Shown: positions 46,322 to 56,219, numbered from the stretch's first letter. The stretch is 64,000 nucleotides of DNA from Acidimicrobiales bacterium (GCA_025455885.1 JALOLR010000015.1:1-64000), one strand, 5' to 3'. The notes: generated from the letters alone by a model not told the origin. Translations and numbers: made by a program.

Positions 46322-47497
46322 ATGGACGATGCCGAGGTGCGCCGTTGCCTGGAGGCCGGGCTCGCCGAGCGGGAGGGCGAGCCGGTCGAGGTCACCGTCC
46401 TCGCCCCGCACCGTGCGCCGGCCGTCGAGGCTGACGAGCCCTGGCTGGAGGCCAAGTACGGCGCCGGCGGGGGCTGGAACGGCGTCGTGCCCGCCACCCT
46501 CGCGTGGCGCACGGCGAGCGGCCGCGACGCAGCCGTCCGTGAGGTGGTGGTCAAGGTCTCGCCGCCCCGAGGGCTCGCCGAGGGCCTGATCCCCTGGATC
46601 GTGGAGCGGTACGGGATCCCGCTCCCCCGCCCCTACGGGGCCTGGCGGGCCGCCACCGAGACGACCGGCACCGCCCGCCGCGAGCTCGAGGCGCAGCGCC
46701 TCGGGGGGCCGGTCGTCACCCACGGGCCCGGCCTGGTGGCCACCGCGGTGGGCGGGTCGGGAGAGGGCGTGGTGGTCCTGGACCTGGTCAGCCCGCTGGC
46801 GGCGTGCGACGTGGCCGGCCGGCTCGACGGATGGACCCCCGACCGGGTCGACGTGGCCCTCGCCGCCGTGGCCGAGGTCCATGCTGCCCACTTCCCGACC
46901 GCCGAGCACCTGATCTGGGCCGGGCCGCGCCGACGCACCGACGATCGCGAGGCGGACGCCGCGCTCTGGGGGGCGATCCTCGACGACGCCCGGCGGCGCT
47001 TCCCCGACATCGTCGACGACCGGCGGTGGCGGCGCCGTCGGGCGCTCGTCGAGACCATCGGCGCCTGGCACCCGGCCCGTGACGTCGTGGCGACCACGCT
47101 CGTCCACGACGACTTCAACGTCCGCAACGTGGGGTTCCGCACCGACGGTCGAGCGGTCGTGTTCGACTGGGAGCTGGCCTCACGCGACACCCCCTGGCGT
47201 GACGTCGTCGAGATGCTGACCTTCGCGCTCGAACCGACCGTCGAGCGGACCACCGTCGATCGGCACCTCGGCGCGTACCTGCGTGCCCTCGACGCCGCCT
47301 GCACCGATCGCGGGGTGGGCCCCGACCTGCGTCCCGGGCCCGACCTCGAGGCGTCGCTCCCGGCGATCGCCGCCGAGGTGCGCACCGAGGCCGTCGACCG
47401 GATGAGCATGCAGTTCCTCTTCGGGGCGGCGTTCCCGCTCCTCTACCTCGGTCGGATCAACGCCACCGTCGATCGCCTCGTCGAGCTCTACCCCTGA
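46322..47497 (+). CDS. APH/ecdysteroid-kinase-like phosphotransferase
   Basis: 391 residues. LVHDDFNVRNVGF is the catalytic-loop motif (HxDxxxxN) and VVFDWELASRDTPWRD supplies the metal-binding Asp. These are the hallmarks of the aminoglycoside phosphotransferase/choline-kinase fold. N-terminal VVVKVSPP is the ATP Lys strand. The substrate is not an obvious drug; EcKinase-like enzymes phosphorylate steroids, sugars or amino alcohols. TACCGT lies 8 bases before the ATG, and the gene is divergent from GH2. Confidence 0.8.
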   Translation: MDDAEVRRCLEAGLAEREGEPVEVTVLAPHRAPAVEADEPWLEAKYGAGGGWNGVVPATLAWRTASGRDAAVREVVVKVSPPRGLAEGLIPWIVERYGIPLPRPYGAWRAATETTGTARRELEAQRLGGPVVTHGPGLVATAVGGSGEGVVVLDLVSPLAACDVAGRLDGWTPDRVDVALAAVAEVHAAHFPTAEHLIWAGPRRRTDDREADAALWGAILDDARRRFPDIVDDRRWRRRRALVETIGAWHPARDVVATTLVHDDFNVRNVGFRTDGRAVVFDWELASRDTPWRDVVEMLTFALEPTVERTTVDRHLGAYLRALDAACTDRGVGPDLRPGPDLEASLPAIAAEVRTEAVDRMSMQFLFGAAFPLLYLGRINATVDRLVELYP

Positions 47498-48033
47498 TCG
47501 TCGCGGTCGGGTCGGGTCGAGGCGGGCGGCAGGTGTCGGTGCCGGGACGCCCGCAGCGGGATCACCACCCAGAACACCGCCATCGCCAGGGCGATCGCAC
47601 CGACGAAGACGACCGCGACGGCCGTGTCGAACACGAACCGGGTGACGAGCAACGAGCCCGACAGCAGCGCCAGGGCGAGGAACGCCAGTCCGGCCCGGGT
47701 GCTGCGGATCCCCATCACCAGCCGCTCGGCGCGCAACGTACGCCCGCCGACGCGGTGGAAGACCGTCGGGGACACGAAGCTGATCACCGCCATGAGCCCG
47801 GACCCCAGCGCCACCCCGTAGAGGCGCCGACCGGTGGTGTCGAGCTCCTCGAAGCCGAGCGCGAACGGCACGGTGAGCAGGAACCCGACCAGGACCTGCA
47901 CGCCCGGCAGGAGGACGCGGAGCTCCTGGAGCAGCCCGTAGTAGCGCTGGCGGAGCTCCTCTTGGTGGTGCTCCTCGACGAGCTGGTGCGCCGACATGTC
48001 GCCGTAGGCATCGGCATCGGCGCGGTCGGTCAT
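47488..48033 (-). CDS. DUF6328 four-TM membrane protein
   Basis: 181 residues. A hydrophilic helical N-terminus (QLVEEHHQEELRQRYYGLLQ) is followed by four TM segments (VGFLLTVPFALGF, LGSGLMAVISFVSP, GLAFLALALLSGSL, VVFVGAIALAMAVFWVVIP). It fits DUF6328, of unknown function. Its end overlaps the kinase gene by 10 bases. A GTG one codon earlier is possible. Confidence 0.75.
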   Translation of the reverse strand: MTDRADADAYGDMSAHQLVEEHHQEELRQRYYGLLQELRVLLPGVQVLVGFLLTVPFALGFEELDTTGRRLYGVALGSGLMAVISFVSPTVFHRVGGRTLRAERLVMGIRSTRAGLAFLALALLSGSLLVTRFVFDTAVAVVFVGAIALAMAVFWVVIPLRASRHRHLPPASTRPDRDDQG

Positions 48034-48068
48034 CACCGCCTTTCTACCCCGGCGTAACGTCGGGAGGA

Positions 48069-50171
48069 ATGGATCACACCGCCCTGCTCTCGCCCGGCCG
48101 CATCGGCTCGTTGAACCTTCCCAACCGCATCGTCATGCCGGCGATGGACCAGAACACCTGTGACGACGGTGAGATCACCGACCTCACGATCGCCCACTAC
48201 GAGGCCCGCGCCCGTGGCGGGGTCGGCCTGTTGATCCTCGAGACCTCGGCCGTGGCCTGGCCGGTGGGCGCCACCTCCCGCCACCAACCGGCCCTCTCCG
48301 ACGACCGCTTCGTCCCCGGCCTCACCCGGCTGGGTGAGGCCGTCCACCGCCACGACACGAAGCTGATCGTGCAGATGTGCCACCACGGCAAGACCGCGGG
48401 AGTCGACGCCCAGGACGATCGACCTCAGCTCGTGCCGTCGGTCCCCCTGCCCGAGGACGAGCTCGACATCAGCGCCATCTCGATGGACGAGCTGATGAAG
48501 ATGGCCGTCCAGACGGGTGGGAAGCGCCCCACGCACCGCGCCGCCACCACCGACGACCTCGCCTGGGTGGTCGACGCCTTCGCCGACGCGGCCGCCCGGG
48601 TCCAGGCCGCCGGCCTCGACGGCGTGGAGATCCACGCCGCCCACGGCTACCTGCTCTCGACGTTCCTCTCGCCGCGGTTCAACCGCCGGGACGACGACTA
48701 CGGCGGATCGGTCGAGAACCGGGCCCGCCTCCTCACCGAGGTCGTCACCGCCGTACGTCGCCGATGCGGCGCGTTCGCCCTCGTCGTGCGCCTCGACGGT
48801 CGTGAGTACGCGGCCGGCGGCATCACCCCCGACCTCGCGGCCCGCTACGCCCGCTTGGCCGAGATCGCCGGAGCCGACGCCGTGCACGTGAGCGCCAGCT
48901 CGCCCAACGCCATGGGGACGGGGTTCACCGACGGGCCGTTGCCCTGGCAACCGAACCAGTACGTCGAGCTCGCCCGACAGGTCAAGCACTCCGTCGGCGT
49001 CCCGGTGATCGCCGTCGGGCGGATCCTCCCCGACGCCGCCGAGGAGCTCGTCGCCGACGGCGTCTGCGACTTCGTGTCGATGGGCCGCCAGCTCCTCGCC
49101 GACCCGGAGATCCCGCTGCGCCTCCGCGAGGGCCGTCCCGACCTGGTGCGCACCTGCATCAACTGCTTCGTGTGCGTCGCCCAGAACTTCTGGGACGGCA
49201 CGCCGGTGTGCGCCGTCAACGCCGAGCTGGGCCACTACGACGAGGGCCCCCTCGAGGCGGCACCGACCCGACGCCACGTCGTCGTGGTCGGGGGCGGCCC
49301 CGGCGGCATGGAGGCCGCCCGCGTGGCGGCCACGCGTGGCCACCGGGTCACGCTCCTCGAGAAGAGCGGCCACCTGGGCGGCACCGCCCGCTTCTCCTCG
49401 CTCACCACCCCGATAAACGCCGAGCTGGTGCGCTACCTCACCGCGGCCGTCGCCGACGCGGGCGTCGAGGTCCGCCTCGACACGCCGGTCGACGAGACGG
49501 TGCTGCGCGGGCTCGCCCCCGACGTCGTCGTCGTGGCCACCGGCGCCCGCCGATCGCGACCCGACGTGCCCGGGGCGTTCCTGCCCCACGTGCTGTCCGG
49601 CGACGACCTGCGGGCCCTGCTCACCGGTGACGATCCCCGCGTCACCCGCCGCCTCGCCTGGTACCAGCGGATCGTCGTCGGCGCCGGCCGCCGTCTCGGG
49701 CTCACCCGCGACATGGCGACGGTGCGGCGGCTGTCGCGGCGCTGGATGCCCCTCGGCCGCGACGTGGTGGTCGTCGGGGGTGGCCTCGTCGGGGTGGAGC
49801 TGGCCGAGTTCCTCGCCGAGCGAGGCCGCCGTGTCACGGTGCTCGAGGAGGGCGAGAAGCTCGGTCTGGAGATGGCCCATCCCCGCCGGGCCCGGGCGCT
49901 CCACGAGGCGAGGGCCCACGGCGTCCGCTTCGTGACCGGTGCCGAGCTGTCGGAGATCCGCAGCGGCGAGGTCGTCTACCGGGAGGGCGGACGCGACGAG
50001 GTGGCGCCGGCCGACCAGGTGATCCTGGCCAGCGGCGTCGAGGCCGACACCGACCTCGCCGATGCGCTGCGGGCCTCCGGATTCGACGTGGAGGTGGTCG
50101 GCGACGCCGCGACGGTGGGCTACATCGAGGGTGCGGTGCGCTCCGGGTACCTCGTCGGTCGCTCGGTCTGA
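48069..50171 (+). CDS. FadH/OYE-type NADH:flavin oxidoreductase, two-domain
   Basis: 700 residues. N-terminal OYE barrel (about 1-375) has IVMPAMDQ, VQMCHHGK, EIHAAHGYLLSTFLSPRFN and YGGSVENR. CINCFVC with the later VCAVN is the 4Fe-4S ligand set of the 2,4-dienoyl-CoA reductase group. The C-terminal half holds an FAD loop (VVVVGGGPGGMEAARVAA) and an NADH loop (VVVVGGGLVGVELAEFLAERG). It reduces conjugated double bonds. This build also fits the FadH/OYE oxidoreductases that accompany mycofactocin genes; that link is inference. GGAGG lies 2 bases from the ATG and TAACGT is 8 bases upstream. Confidence 0.87.
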   Translation: MDHTALLSPGRIGSLNLPNRIVMPAMDQNTCDDGEITDLTIAHYEARARGGVGLLILETSAVAWPVGATSRHQPALSDDRFVPGLTRLGEAVHRHDTKLIVQMCHHGKTAGVDAQDDRPQLVPSVPLPEDELDISAISMDELMKMAVQTGGKRPTHRAATTDDLAWVVDAFADAAARVQAAGLDGVEIHAAHGYLLSTFLSPRFNRRDDDYGGSVENRARLLTEVVTAVRRRCGAFALVVRLDGREYAAGGITPDLAARYARLAEIAGADAVHVSASSPNAMGTGFTDGPLPWQPNQYVELARQVKHSVGVPVIAVGRILPDAAEELVADGVCDFVSMGRQLLADPEIPLRLREGRPDLVRTCINCFVCVAQNFWDGTPVCAVNAELGHYDEGPLEAAPTRRHVVVVGGGPGGMEAARVAATRGHRVTLLEKSGHLGGTARFSSLTTPINAELVRYLTAAVADAGVEVRLDTPVDETVLRGLAPDVVVVATGARRSRPDVPGAFLPHVLSGDDLRALLTGDDPRVTRRLAWYQRIVVGAGRRLGLTRDMATVRRLSRRWMPLGRDVVVVGGGLVGVELAEFLAERGRRVTVLEEGEKLGLEMAHPRRARALHEARAHGVRFVTGAELSEIRSGEVVYREGGRDEVAPADQVILASGVEADTDLADALRASGFDVEVVGDAATVGYIEGAVRSGYLVGRSV

Positions 50172-50260
50172 TCGCCGGCATGGCGCGCGGGCGCGTCGAT
50201 CGACCGGTAGCGTGTCATGGTCGTTCCGATCAGGGAGCGGCGCCGCTGCGCTGAGAGGCC

Positions 50261-50302
50261 CCACCGTCGAGGTGGCGAGGTCTGGTCCGCCACGCGGACC
50301 TC
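50261..50302 (+). promoter_or_regulatory. Two tandem hairpins in the DEAD-box helicase leader
   Basis: CCACC-GTCGA-GGTGG (50261-50275), then a GAGGT...TCCGC-CAC-GCGGA...CCTC stem (50277-50302) with a 5-base bulge. They sit 20 bases before the helicase start. They could regulate translation or transcript stability. No known riboswitch family is recognised. Confidence 0.45.
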
Positions 50303-50320
50303 ACCCGAAGGAAGTCAGCC

Positions 50321-51829
50321 ATGGCGCCCCGTCGCCCCCACGTGTCCTCGTCCCCCACCGCGTCCCCGGCGCCGGTCAGATCCCCCCACGGCGGCGAAGC
50401 CACCTTCGCCGACCTCGGTGTGCCCGACGAGCTCTGCGTCGCCCTGTCGCGGCTCGGAATCACCCTCCCGTTCCCCATCCAGACCGCCACGCTGCCCGAC
50501 TCGCTCGCCGGCCGCGACGTCCTCGGTCGCGGCCGCACCGGTTCGGGCAAGACGCTCGCCTTCGCACTCCCGGTCCTCACCCGGCTCGCCGCCGACCGCC
50601 GGGACCGCAAGCCCGGTCGGCCCCGGGCGCTGATCCTCGCCCCCACCCGTGAGCTCGTCAGCCAGATCGAGGAGACGATCCGACCCCTCGCCCGTCCTCT
50701 CGGACTGCGCACCCTCACCGTCTTCGGCGGTGTCGGCCAGGGCCCCCAGGTGAGCAGCCTGCGTGCCGGTGTCGACATCGTCGTCGCCTGCCCCGGCCGC
50801 CTCGAGGATCTCATCGGCCAGGGCCACGCGTCGCTCGACCGCATCGAGATCACCGTGCTCGACGAGGCCGATCACATGGCCGACCTCGGGTTCCTCCCCG
50901 TGGTGAAGCGCCTCCTCGACCGCACCCCCCAGGTGGGCCAGCGGATGCTCTTCTCGGCGACGCTCGACAACGGCATCGACGTGATCGTGCGTCGGTACCT
51001 CACCGACCCCGTCACCCACTCGGTCGATGCCGTGGAGTCCCCGGTGGCCACGATGGTCCACCACGTGCTGCACGTGAGCACCGCCGACCGCCTGCCCGTC
51101 CTCGTCGACCTCACCTCGGCCCCCGGGCGGACGATGGTCTTCACCCGCACCAAGCACCGCGCCAAGCAGCTCACCCGCCAGCTCAACGCCCACGGGGTGC
51201 CGGCCGTCGAGATGCACGGGAACCTCGCCCAGAACGCCCGCACCCGCAACCTGGCCGCGTTCGCCGACGGCCGCGCCACCGCCCTCGTGGCCACCGACAT
51301 CGCCGCCCGGGGGATCCACGTCGACGACGTCACGCTCGTCATCCACGCCGACCCGCCGGTCGAGCACAAGGCGTACCTGCACCGGTCGGGGCGCACGGCC
51401 CGCGCCGGCGCGGACGGCACCGTGGTGACGCTCGCCACGGAGAGCCAGCACGGCGACGTCCGCCAGCTCGCCCGCAAGGCCGGCATCGACCCCACCACCA
51501 CGACGGCCCACCCCGGTCACCCGCTGCTCGCCGAGCTGGCCCCCGGTGCCCGGTCCCGCCGCTCCGCGGCCGAGATCGCCGACGCTCTCGACCGGCCCGC
51601 CCCCGACGGCGCGGGGCGGGGTGGCGCACCGAACTCGCGACGTCGTACCACCAAGGTCACCGCCACCGGCGAGGCCGCCGGGTCGCCGTCGTCGCGTCGA
51701 CGTCGCTCCGGTGGAGCGGGCCGGCCGGAGGGCTCGGGACGCGGCGGTCGCTCCCGCAGCGGTGGACCGGGGTCGTCGTCGTCGGGTCGGGGCGGCGGGC
51801 ACGGTGCACGCGGCTCCCGCCGAGGCTGA
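50321..51829 (+). CDS. DEAD-box RNA helicase, RhlE/CsdA-like
   Basis: 502 residues. Q-motif region TFADLGVPDEL, Walker A GRGRTGSGKT, PTREL (motif Ia), the VLDEADHMADLGF DEAD box, LFSAT (motif III), ARGIHVDDV and YLHRSGRTARAG (motifs V-VI). The tail (~80 residues) is Arg/Gly/Ser-rich (GGRSRSGGPGSSSSGRGGGH), an RNA-binding feature. It unwinds RNA duplexes in ribosome assembly or mRNA decay. AAGGAAG lies before the ATG, after a structured leader. Confidence 0.93.
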   Translation: MAPRRPHVSSSPTASPAPVRSPHGGEATFADLGVPDELCVALSRLGITLPFPIQTATLPDSLAGRDVLGRGRTGSGKTLAFALPVLTRLAADRRDRKPGRPRALILAPTRELVSQIEETIRPLARPLGLRTLTVFGGVGQGPQVSSLRAGVDIVVACPGRLEDLIGQGHASLDRIEITVLDEADHMADLGFLPVVKRLLDRTPQVGQRMLFSATLDNGIDVIVRRYLTDPVTHSVDAVESPVATMVHHVLHVSTADRLPVLVDLTSAPGRTMVFTRTKHRAKQLTRQLNAHGVPAVEMHGNLAQNARTRNLAAFADGRATALVATDIAARGIHVDDVTLVIHADPPVEHKAYLHRSGRTARAGADGTVVTLATESQHGDVRQLARKAGIDPTTTTAHPGHPLLAELAPGARSRRSAAEIADALDRPAPDGAGRGGAPNSRRRTTKVTATGEAAGSPSSRRRRSGGAGRPEGSGRGGRSRSGGPGSSSSGRGGGHGARGSRRG

Positions 51830-51859
51830 TCTGCGGGTCGCGGCGGGTACCTTCTCGCC

Positions 51860-52825
51860 GTGACCGACATCGCCGGCCTGGCCGCCCAGGGGGCCGCCAC
51901 ACCGCCAGAGCCCGACGGGCTGGCCCTGCCCCGTGACTTCGAGGCCGCCTACGGGCGGCGCCTCGGTTCGACCCTGTGCCTCGGAGGCGGCGGCCTGTAC
52001 TTCGTGGCATGGCAGATCACCTACCTCCACGAGCTGTCCGAACGGGGCATCGACCTCGGCGGCGCCGAACGGGTGGTGGGCACGTCGGCGGGTTCGCTCG
52101 TCGCCTCGGTCCTCGAGGCCGGCAACATCGGCCGGCTCCGCAAGGAGCTGACCGTGTTGGCCAAGCTCCCGAAGCTCATGGGGGCGCTGGCGCCGGCTGA
52201 CGGGCTCGGACCGAGCCAGCAGCGCGCCCTCGAGGCGTTCGCGACCGCGACCGACGCCGAGCCCGACACCATCCGCCGGATCGGCCACGCCGCGCTCGCG
52301 GCGCGGACCCCCTCCCCGGCCACCATGACCCGGAACCTCACCGCGGTGCTGGCGGCGCGGGGGTGGCCCTCCGATGCGTTGCACCTCACGTGCGTCGACG
52401 CCTACACCGGCGAGCGGTGCGTCGTGACGAGGGCCGCGAAGGTCCGCACGGCCAGGGCGGTCGCGGCGAGCAGCGCCGTGCCCGGTCTCTTCCCGCCCCA
52501 GCCCGTCCTCGACCGTCGCTGCATGGACGGGGGCGTGAGCGGCACGGGGCTCCACCTCGATCTCCTCGCCGGGTCGCGCCGAGCCGTCGTCCTGGCCCTC
52601 AGCGACGGCGCCGGGGTCGAGGAGGCGATGATGACCCACGGCCCGGGGAGCATCGTCGCCGAGCTCGACGCGCTGCGGGCGACGGGCACCGCGGTGTTCG
52701 TGCGCACGCCGGAGACCATGGACGTCCTGACCCTCATGGACCCCCGCGCCGTCCCCGACGCCGTGGCGATGGCCCGCCGTCAGGCCGCCGCCGACGCCGA
52801 CGAACTGCGGGCCTTCTGGTCCTGA
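51860..52825 (+). CDS. Patatin-like phospholipase family protein
   Basis: 321 residues. The oxyanion loop is LCLGGGGLYFVAWQITYL, the nucleophile is in VGTSAGSL (GxSxG), and the Asp partner is in RCMDGGVSG. It has no signal peptide. It should hydrolyse acyl esters of lipids. GTG starts 6 bases after TACCTT (51848-51853). Confidence 0.87.
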   Translation: MTDIAGLAAQGAATPPEPDGLALPRDFEAAYGRRLGSTLCLGGGGLYFVAWQITYLHELSERGIDLGGAERVVGTSAGSLVASVLEAGNIGRLRKELTVLAKLPKLMGALAPADGLGPSQQRALEAFATATDAEPDTIRRIGHAALAARTPSPATMTRNLTAVLAARGWPSDALHLTCVDAYTGERCVVTRAAKVRTARAVAASSAVPGLFPPQPVLDRRCMDGGVSGTGLHLDLLAGSRRAVVLALSDGAGVEEAMMTHGPGSIVAELDALRATGTAVFVRTPETMDVLTLMDPRAVPDAVAMARRQAAADADELRAFWS

Positions 52826-52883
52826 GGCCCGCGGCGCCGGCCGGGTTGGTCCCCCGCCGGCTCCGGTTGGCTAGGTTCGGGCC

Positions 52884-53141
<258 letters not shown>

Positions 53142-53162
53142 CCGGTCGGTCCGTCGTCGCCC

Positions 53163-54719
53163 TCAGATGATCTGGGGGACGACGGCCTGGACCAGCGCGG
53201 GGCCACGTCGGGCGAGCGCCGCGCCCAGCTGCTCTGCGAACGCGTCGGCCGTGTCGGCCCTGGTGGCCGGCACGCCCATCGCCTCGGCCAGCGCCACGAA
53301 GTCGATCGCGGGGTCGGAGAGGTCGAACAGCGACCGGGCCACCGGCCCGGCCTCCCCGCCACCCACCCGGGCCAGCTCCATGTTCAGCACCGAGTACGAC
53401 CGGTTGTCGTAGAGCACGACGGTCACGTCGAGGTCCTCGCGGGCCATGGTCCACAGCGCCTGGAGGGTGTACATGGCGCTGCCGTCGGCCTGCAGCGCCA
53501 CGACCGGTCGCCCGGGGCAGGCGACGGCTGCGCCCACGGCGACCGGGAGGCCCTGGCCGATGGCGCCCCCGGTGAGCGTGAGCCAGTCGTGGGGTGGGCA
53601 GCCGGCGGTGTGCCCGGGTGCGAACAGCCCCGAGGTGTTCGACTCGTCGGAGACGATGGCGCCCTCGGGCAGCAGGGCACCGAGGGCCTGGGCGACGGCG
53701 TCGGCGGTGAGGGCCCCGGTCGGGAGGTCGGGGCGGAGGGGGGGTTGGAGCGGCGCGGCGCCGGGGGCGGCGCCGACTGCGTCGGCGAGGAGGGCGAGGC
53801 TGGCGCCCATGTCGATCTCCGGTCCGCCGAGGGTGTGCACGAGGCAGCCCTCGGGGACGAGGTCGCCGTCGACGCCCGGGTAGGCGAAGAACGAGACCGG
53901 CGAGGCGGCGTCGACGAGCACCAGGTGGCGCAGGCCGTCGAGCTGCAGCCGCGCGAACTCGGCGAGGTAGGCGAGCCGCTCGACGGCCGGCCGGCCGGCC
54001 CCGCGTTCCATCCGGGCGGGGAAGGTCTCCCCGAGGAGCCGGGCGCCCGTCGTGGCGGCCACCCGGGCGGCGTCGACGAGGGCCGGACCGTGGAAGGCCC
54101 GCCCGCCCACCAGCAGCGCGGCGGGCTCGCCCGAGCCGAGGACCGTGGCCAGGGTGGCGACGACCCCGGCCGCCGTCGGCGCCGCGGGGGTCGGGGCGGC
54201 CGGTGGCGCGGGCTCGGCGCCGTCGCCCCACGACACGTCGGCGGGGAGGACGAGCGTGGCGACCTGGCCGGGAGGCCCGGTGGCGGCGGCCACGGCGTCG
54301 GCGGCGTCGGCGGCCACGGTGTCGGAGGATCCCGACGAGCGGATCCAGGTGGACACGTTGCGGGCCACGGTCTCGATGTCGGATTGCAGCTGGGCGTCGT
54401 AGCGCTGGTGTTCGAGGGCATGGTCACCCACGATGTTCACGATCGGGGTGCGGGCCCGGCGGGCGTTGTGGAGGTTGGCCAGGCCGTTGCCGAGCCCCGG
54501 TCCGAGGTGCAACAAGGTGGCGGCCGGGCGGCCGGCCATCCGGCCGTACCCGTCGGCGGCGCCGGTGGCGACCCCCTCGAACAGGGCGAGCACGCCCCGC
54601 ATCGCCGGGACGTCGTCGAGGGCTGCGACGAAGTGCATCTCCGAGGTGCCCGGGTTGGTGAAGCACACCTCCACTCCGCTGTCGACGAGGGTGTGCAGCA
54701 GGGCTCGGGCGCCGTTCAC
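53163..54719 (-). CDS. ThDP-dependent decarboxylase/acetolactate-synthase-like enzyme
   Basis: 518 residues. The N-terminal activating Glu is in LFEGVATGAADGYGRM; the ThDP motif is ADGSAMYTLQALWTMARED followed by VVLYDNRSY (GDG-x(n)-N class, with Ala for the first Gly). The GNG region is SWGDGAEPA. These enzymes decarboxylate 2-oxo acids or join them to aldehydes; it is shorter than true IlvB and lacks a regulatory-subunit partner, so it is probably a benzoylformate- or oxo-acid-decarboxylase relative. The GTG overlaps the FAD-oxidase stop by four bases. Confidence 0.85.
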   Translation of the reverse strand: MNGARALLHTLVDSGVEVCFTNPGTSEMHFVAALDDVPAMRGVLALFEGVATGAADGYGRMAGRPAATLLHLGPGLGNGLANLHNARRARTPIVNIVGDHALEHQRYDAQLQSDIETVARNVSTWIRSSGSSDTVAADAADAVAAATGPPGQVATLVLPADVSWGDGAEPAPPAAPTPAAPTAAGVVATLATVLGSGEPAALLVGGRAFHGPALVDAARVAATTGARLLGETFPARMERGAGRPAVERLAYLAEFARLQLDGLRHLVLVDAASPVSFFAYPGVDGDLVPEGCLVHTLGGPEIDMGASLALLADAVGAAPGAAPLQPPLRPDLPTGALTADAVAQALGALLPEGAIVSDESNTSGLFAPGHTAGCPPHDWLTLTGGAIGQGLPVAVGAAVACPGRPVVALQADGSAMYTLQALWTMAREDLDVTVVLYDNRSYSVLNMELARVGGGEAGPVARSLFDLSDPAIDFVALAEAMGVPATRADTADAFAEQLGAALARRGPALVQAVVPQII

Positions 54720-56104
54720 GTCGGGCCCTCGACGTCCCAGATGGCCCCCGGGTTGAGGATGCCGTGCGGGTCGAAGGCGTGCTTGATGCGGGCCATGAGG
54801 GCCAGCTTCGCGGGATTCTCGAGGTCGCGTAGGTAGGACCGCTTCTCGCTGCCGATGCCGTGCTCGCCCGAGATGGCCCCGCCCATGGCCACCCCGGCGG
54901 CGAAGAGGTCGTGGAGCACCCGGTCGCGCACCTCCGGGTCCGGTTGGAAGATCGAGAGGTGCACGTTGCCGTCCCCGGCGTGGCCGCATCCCGGGATGAA
55001 CGACGCGGAGGCCTGGGCGAGCTCGGCGACCGTCGCCAGGTAGGCGGGGATCGACGCCCGGGGGACGACCATGTCGATGATGTCGTCGGCGCCGTTGGCC
55101 TTCGCGGCCCAGAACACCTTCTCCCGGGCGGCGATGAGCGCCGCTCCGGCACCGGGCGGGAGCGCGTAGACGTCGATGGCGCCCAGCTCGCCGAGCATCA
55201 CGGCGAGCTCCTCGGCGTCCTCGTCGAGGCGGGCCTCGGAGCGGTCCTCGAGTACGACCACCAGGTACGCCAACGTCTCGGCGCGCACCTCCGGCGCCAC
55301 GCCGATCTCGATCCCGCTGGCGGCCTCGATGCCGGCCATGGCCACGATGTCGATGTACTCGAGGATCATCGGCCCCACCCCGCTGGCCACGATGCGGGGC
55401 ACGGCCTCGGCGATGGCCTCCATGGTGGCGAAGGGGGCGAGGATCGTGGCCGTGTGCTCGGGGCGCGGGTAGAGCCGCAGCGTGGCCTCGGTGACGATGG
55501 CCAGCGTGCCCTCGGAGCCGACGACGAGCTGGGTGAGGTCGTAGCCGCTCGTCGACTTCACGAACTTGCCGCCGCTGCGGATCACCTCGCCGGTGCCGAG
55601 CACGGCTTCGATCCCGAGCACCTGGTGGCGGGTGACGCCGTACTTCACGGCCCGCATGCCCCCGGCGTTGGTGGCCACGTTGCCGCCGAGGCTGGCGCTG
55701 TTCTCGCCGGGGAAGACCGGGTAGACGAGGCCGTGCTCGGCGGTGGCGGCGTCGAGCTGGTCGAGGGTCACGCCGGGTTGCACGACGGCCACGTGGTTGG
55801 CGAGGTCGATCTCGAGGATGGCGGCCATGCGCTCGAACGAGACGAGGATCCCGCCGTGGCGGGGGATGCAGGCTCCTGACAGCCCGGTCCCCGAGCCCCG
55901 GGCGGTGACCGGCACGCCGAGCTCGGCGGCCACCGCCACGACGGCGGCCACCTGGGCGGCGTCGGCGGGGCGGGCCACGACGTCGGGTCGGTGGGGGACG
56001 GCGGTGAGGGCTTCGTCGTGGGCGAGGTCGTCGCTGACGGCCTCGCCGTGCACGACGGCGTCGGGGCCGACGATCGCCGTCAGCCGTTCGATCAGGTCCC
56101 CCAT
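54716..56104 (-). CDS. FAD-linked 2-hydroxyacid dehydrogenase (GlcD/D-lactate type)
   Basis: 462 residues. The FAD-binding PCMH-type domain has VTARGSGTGLSGACIP, VQPGVTLDQLD, and SLGGNVATNAGGMRAVKYGVT. The C-terminal cap ends with CGHAGDGNVHLSIF (metal/substrate His) and ISGEHGIGSEKRSYL. It oxidises D-2-hydroxy acids to 2-oxo acids. Being overlapped by a ThDP decarboxylase, the product may be passed on to become an aldehyde. GGGGGG precedes the ATG. Confidence 0.9.
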   Translation of the reverse strand: MGDLIERLTAIVGPDAVVHGEAVSDDLAHDEALTAVPHRPDVVARPADAAQVAAVVAVAAELGVPVTARGSGTGLSGACIPRHGGILVSFERMAAILEIDLANHVAVVQPGVTLDQLDAATAEHGLVYPVFPGENSASLGGNVATNAGGMRAVKYGVTRHQVLGIEAVLGTGEVIRSGGKFVKSTSGYDLTQLVVGSEGTLAIVTEATLRLYPRPEHTATILAPFATMEAIAEAVPRIVASGVGPMILEYIDIVAMAGIEAASGIEIGVAPEVRAETLAYLVVVLEDRSEARLDEDAEELAVMLGELGAIDVYALPPGAGAALIAAREKVFWAAKANGADDIIDMVVPRASIPAYLATVAELAQASASFIPGCGHAGDGNVHLSIFQPDPEVRDRVLHDLFAAGVAMGGAISGEHGIGSEKRSYLRDLENPAKLALMARIKHAFDPHGILNPGAIWDVEGPT

Positions 56105-56219
56105 GTGCGCCCCCCGGTGCCGTTCCGGTCCCACGGTACCGGTCCCTCCGCGGCGGGTGCCGGGTCCCGGCGGCGACCGGAGGTCCCCCCGGTCGCTCCG
56201 GCGCCGTTACCGTCGTCGC

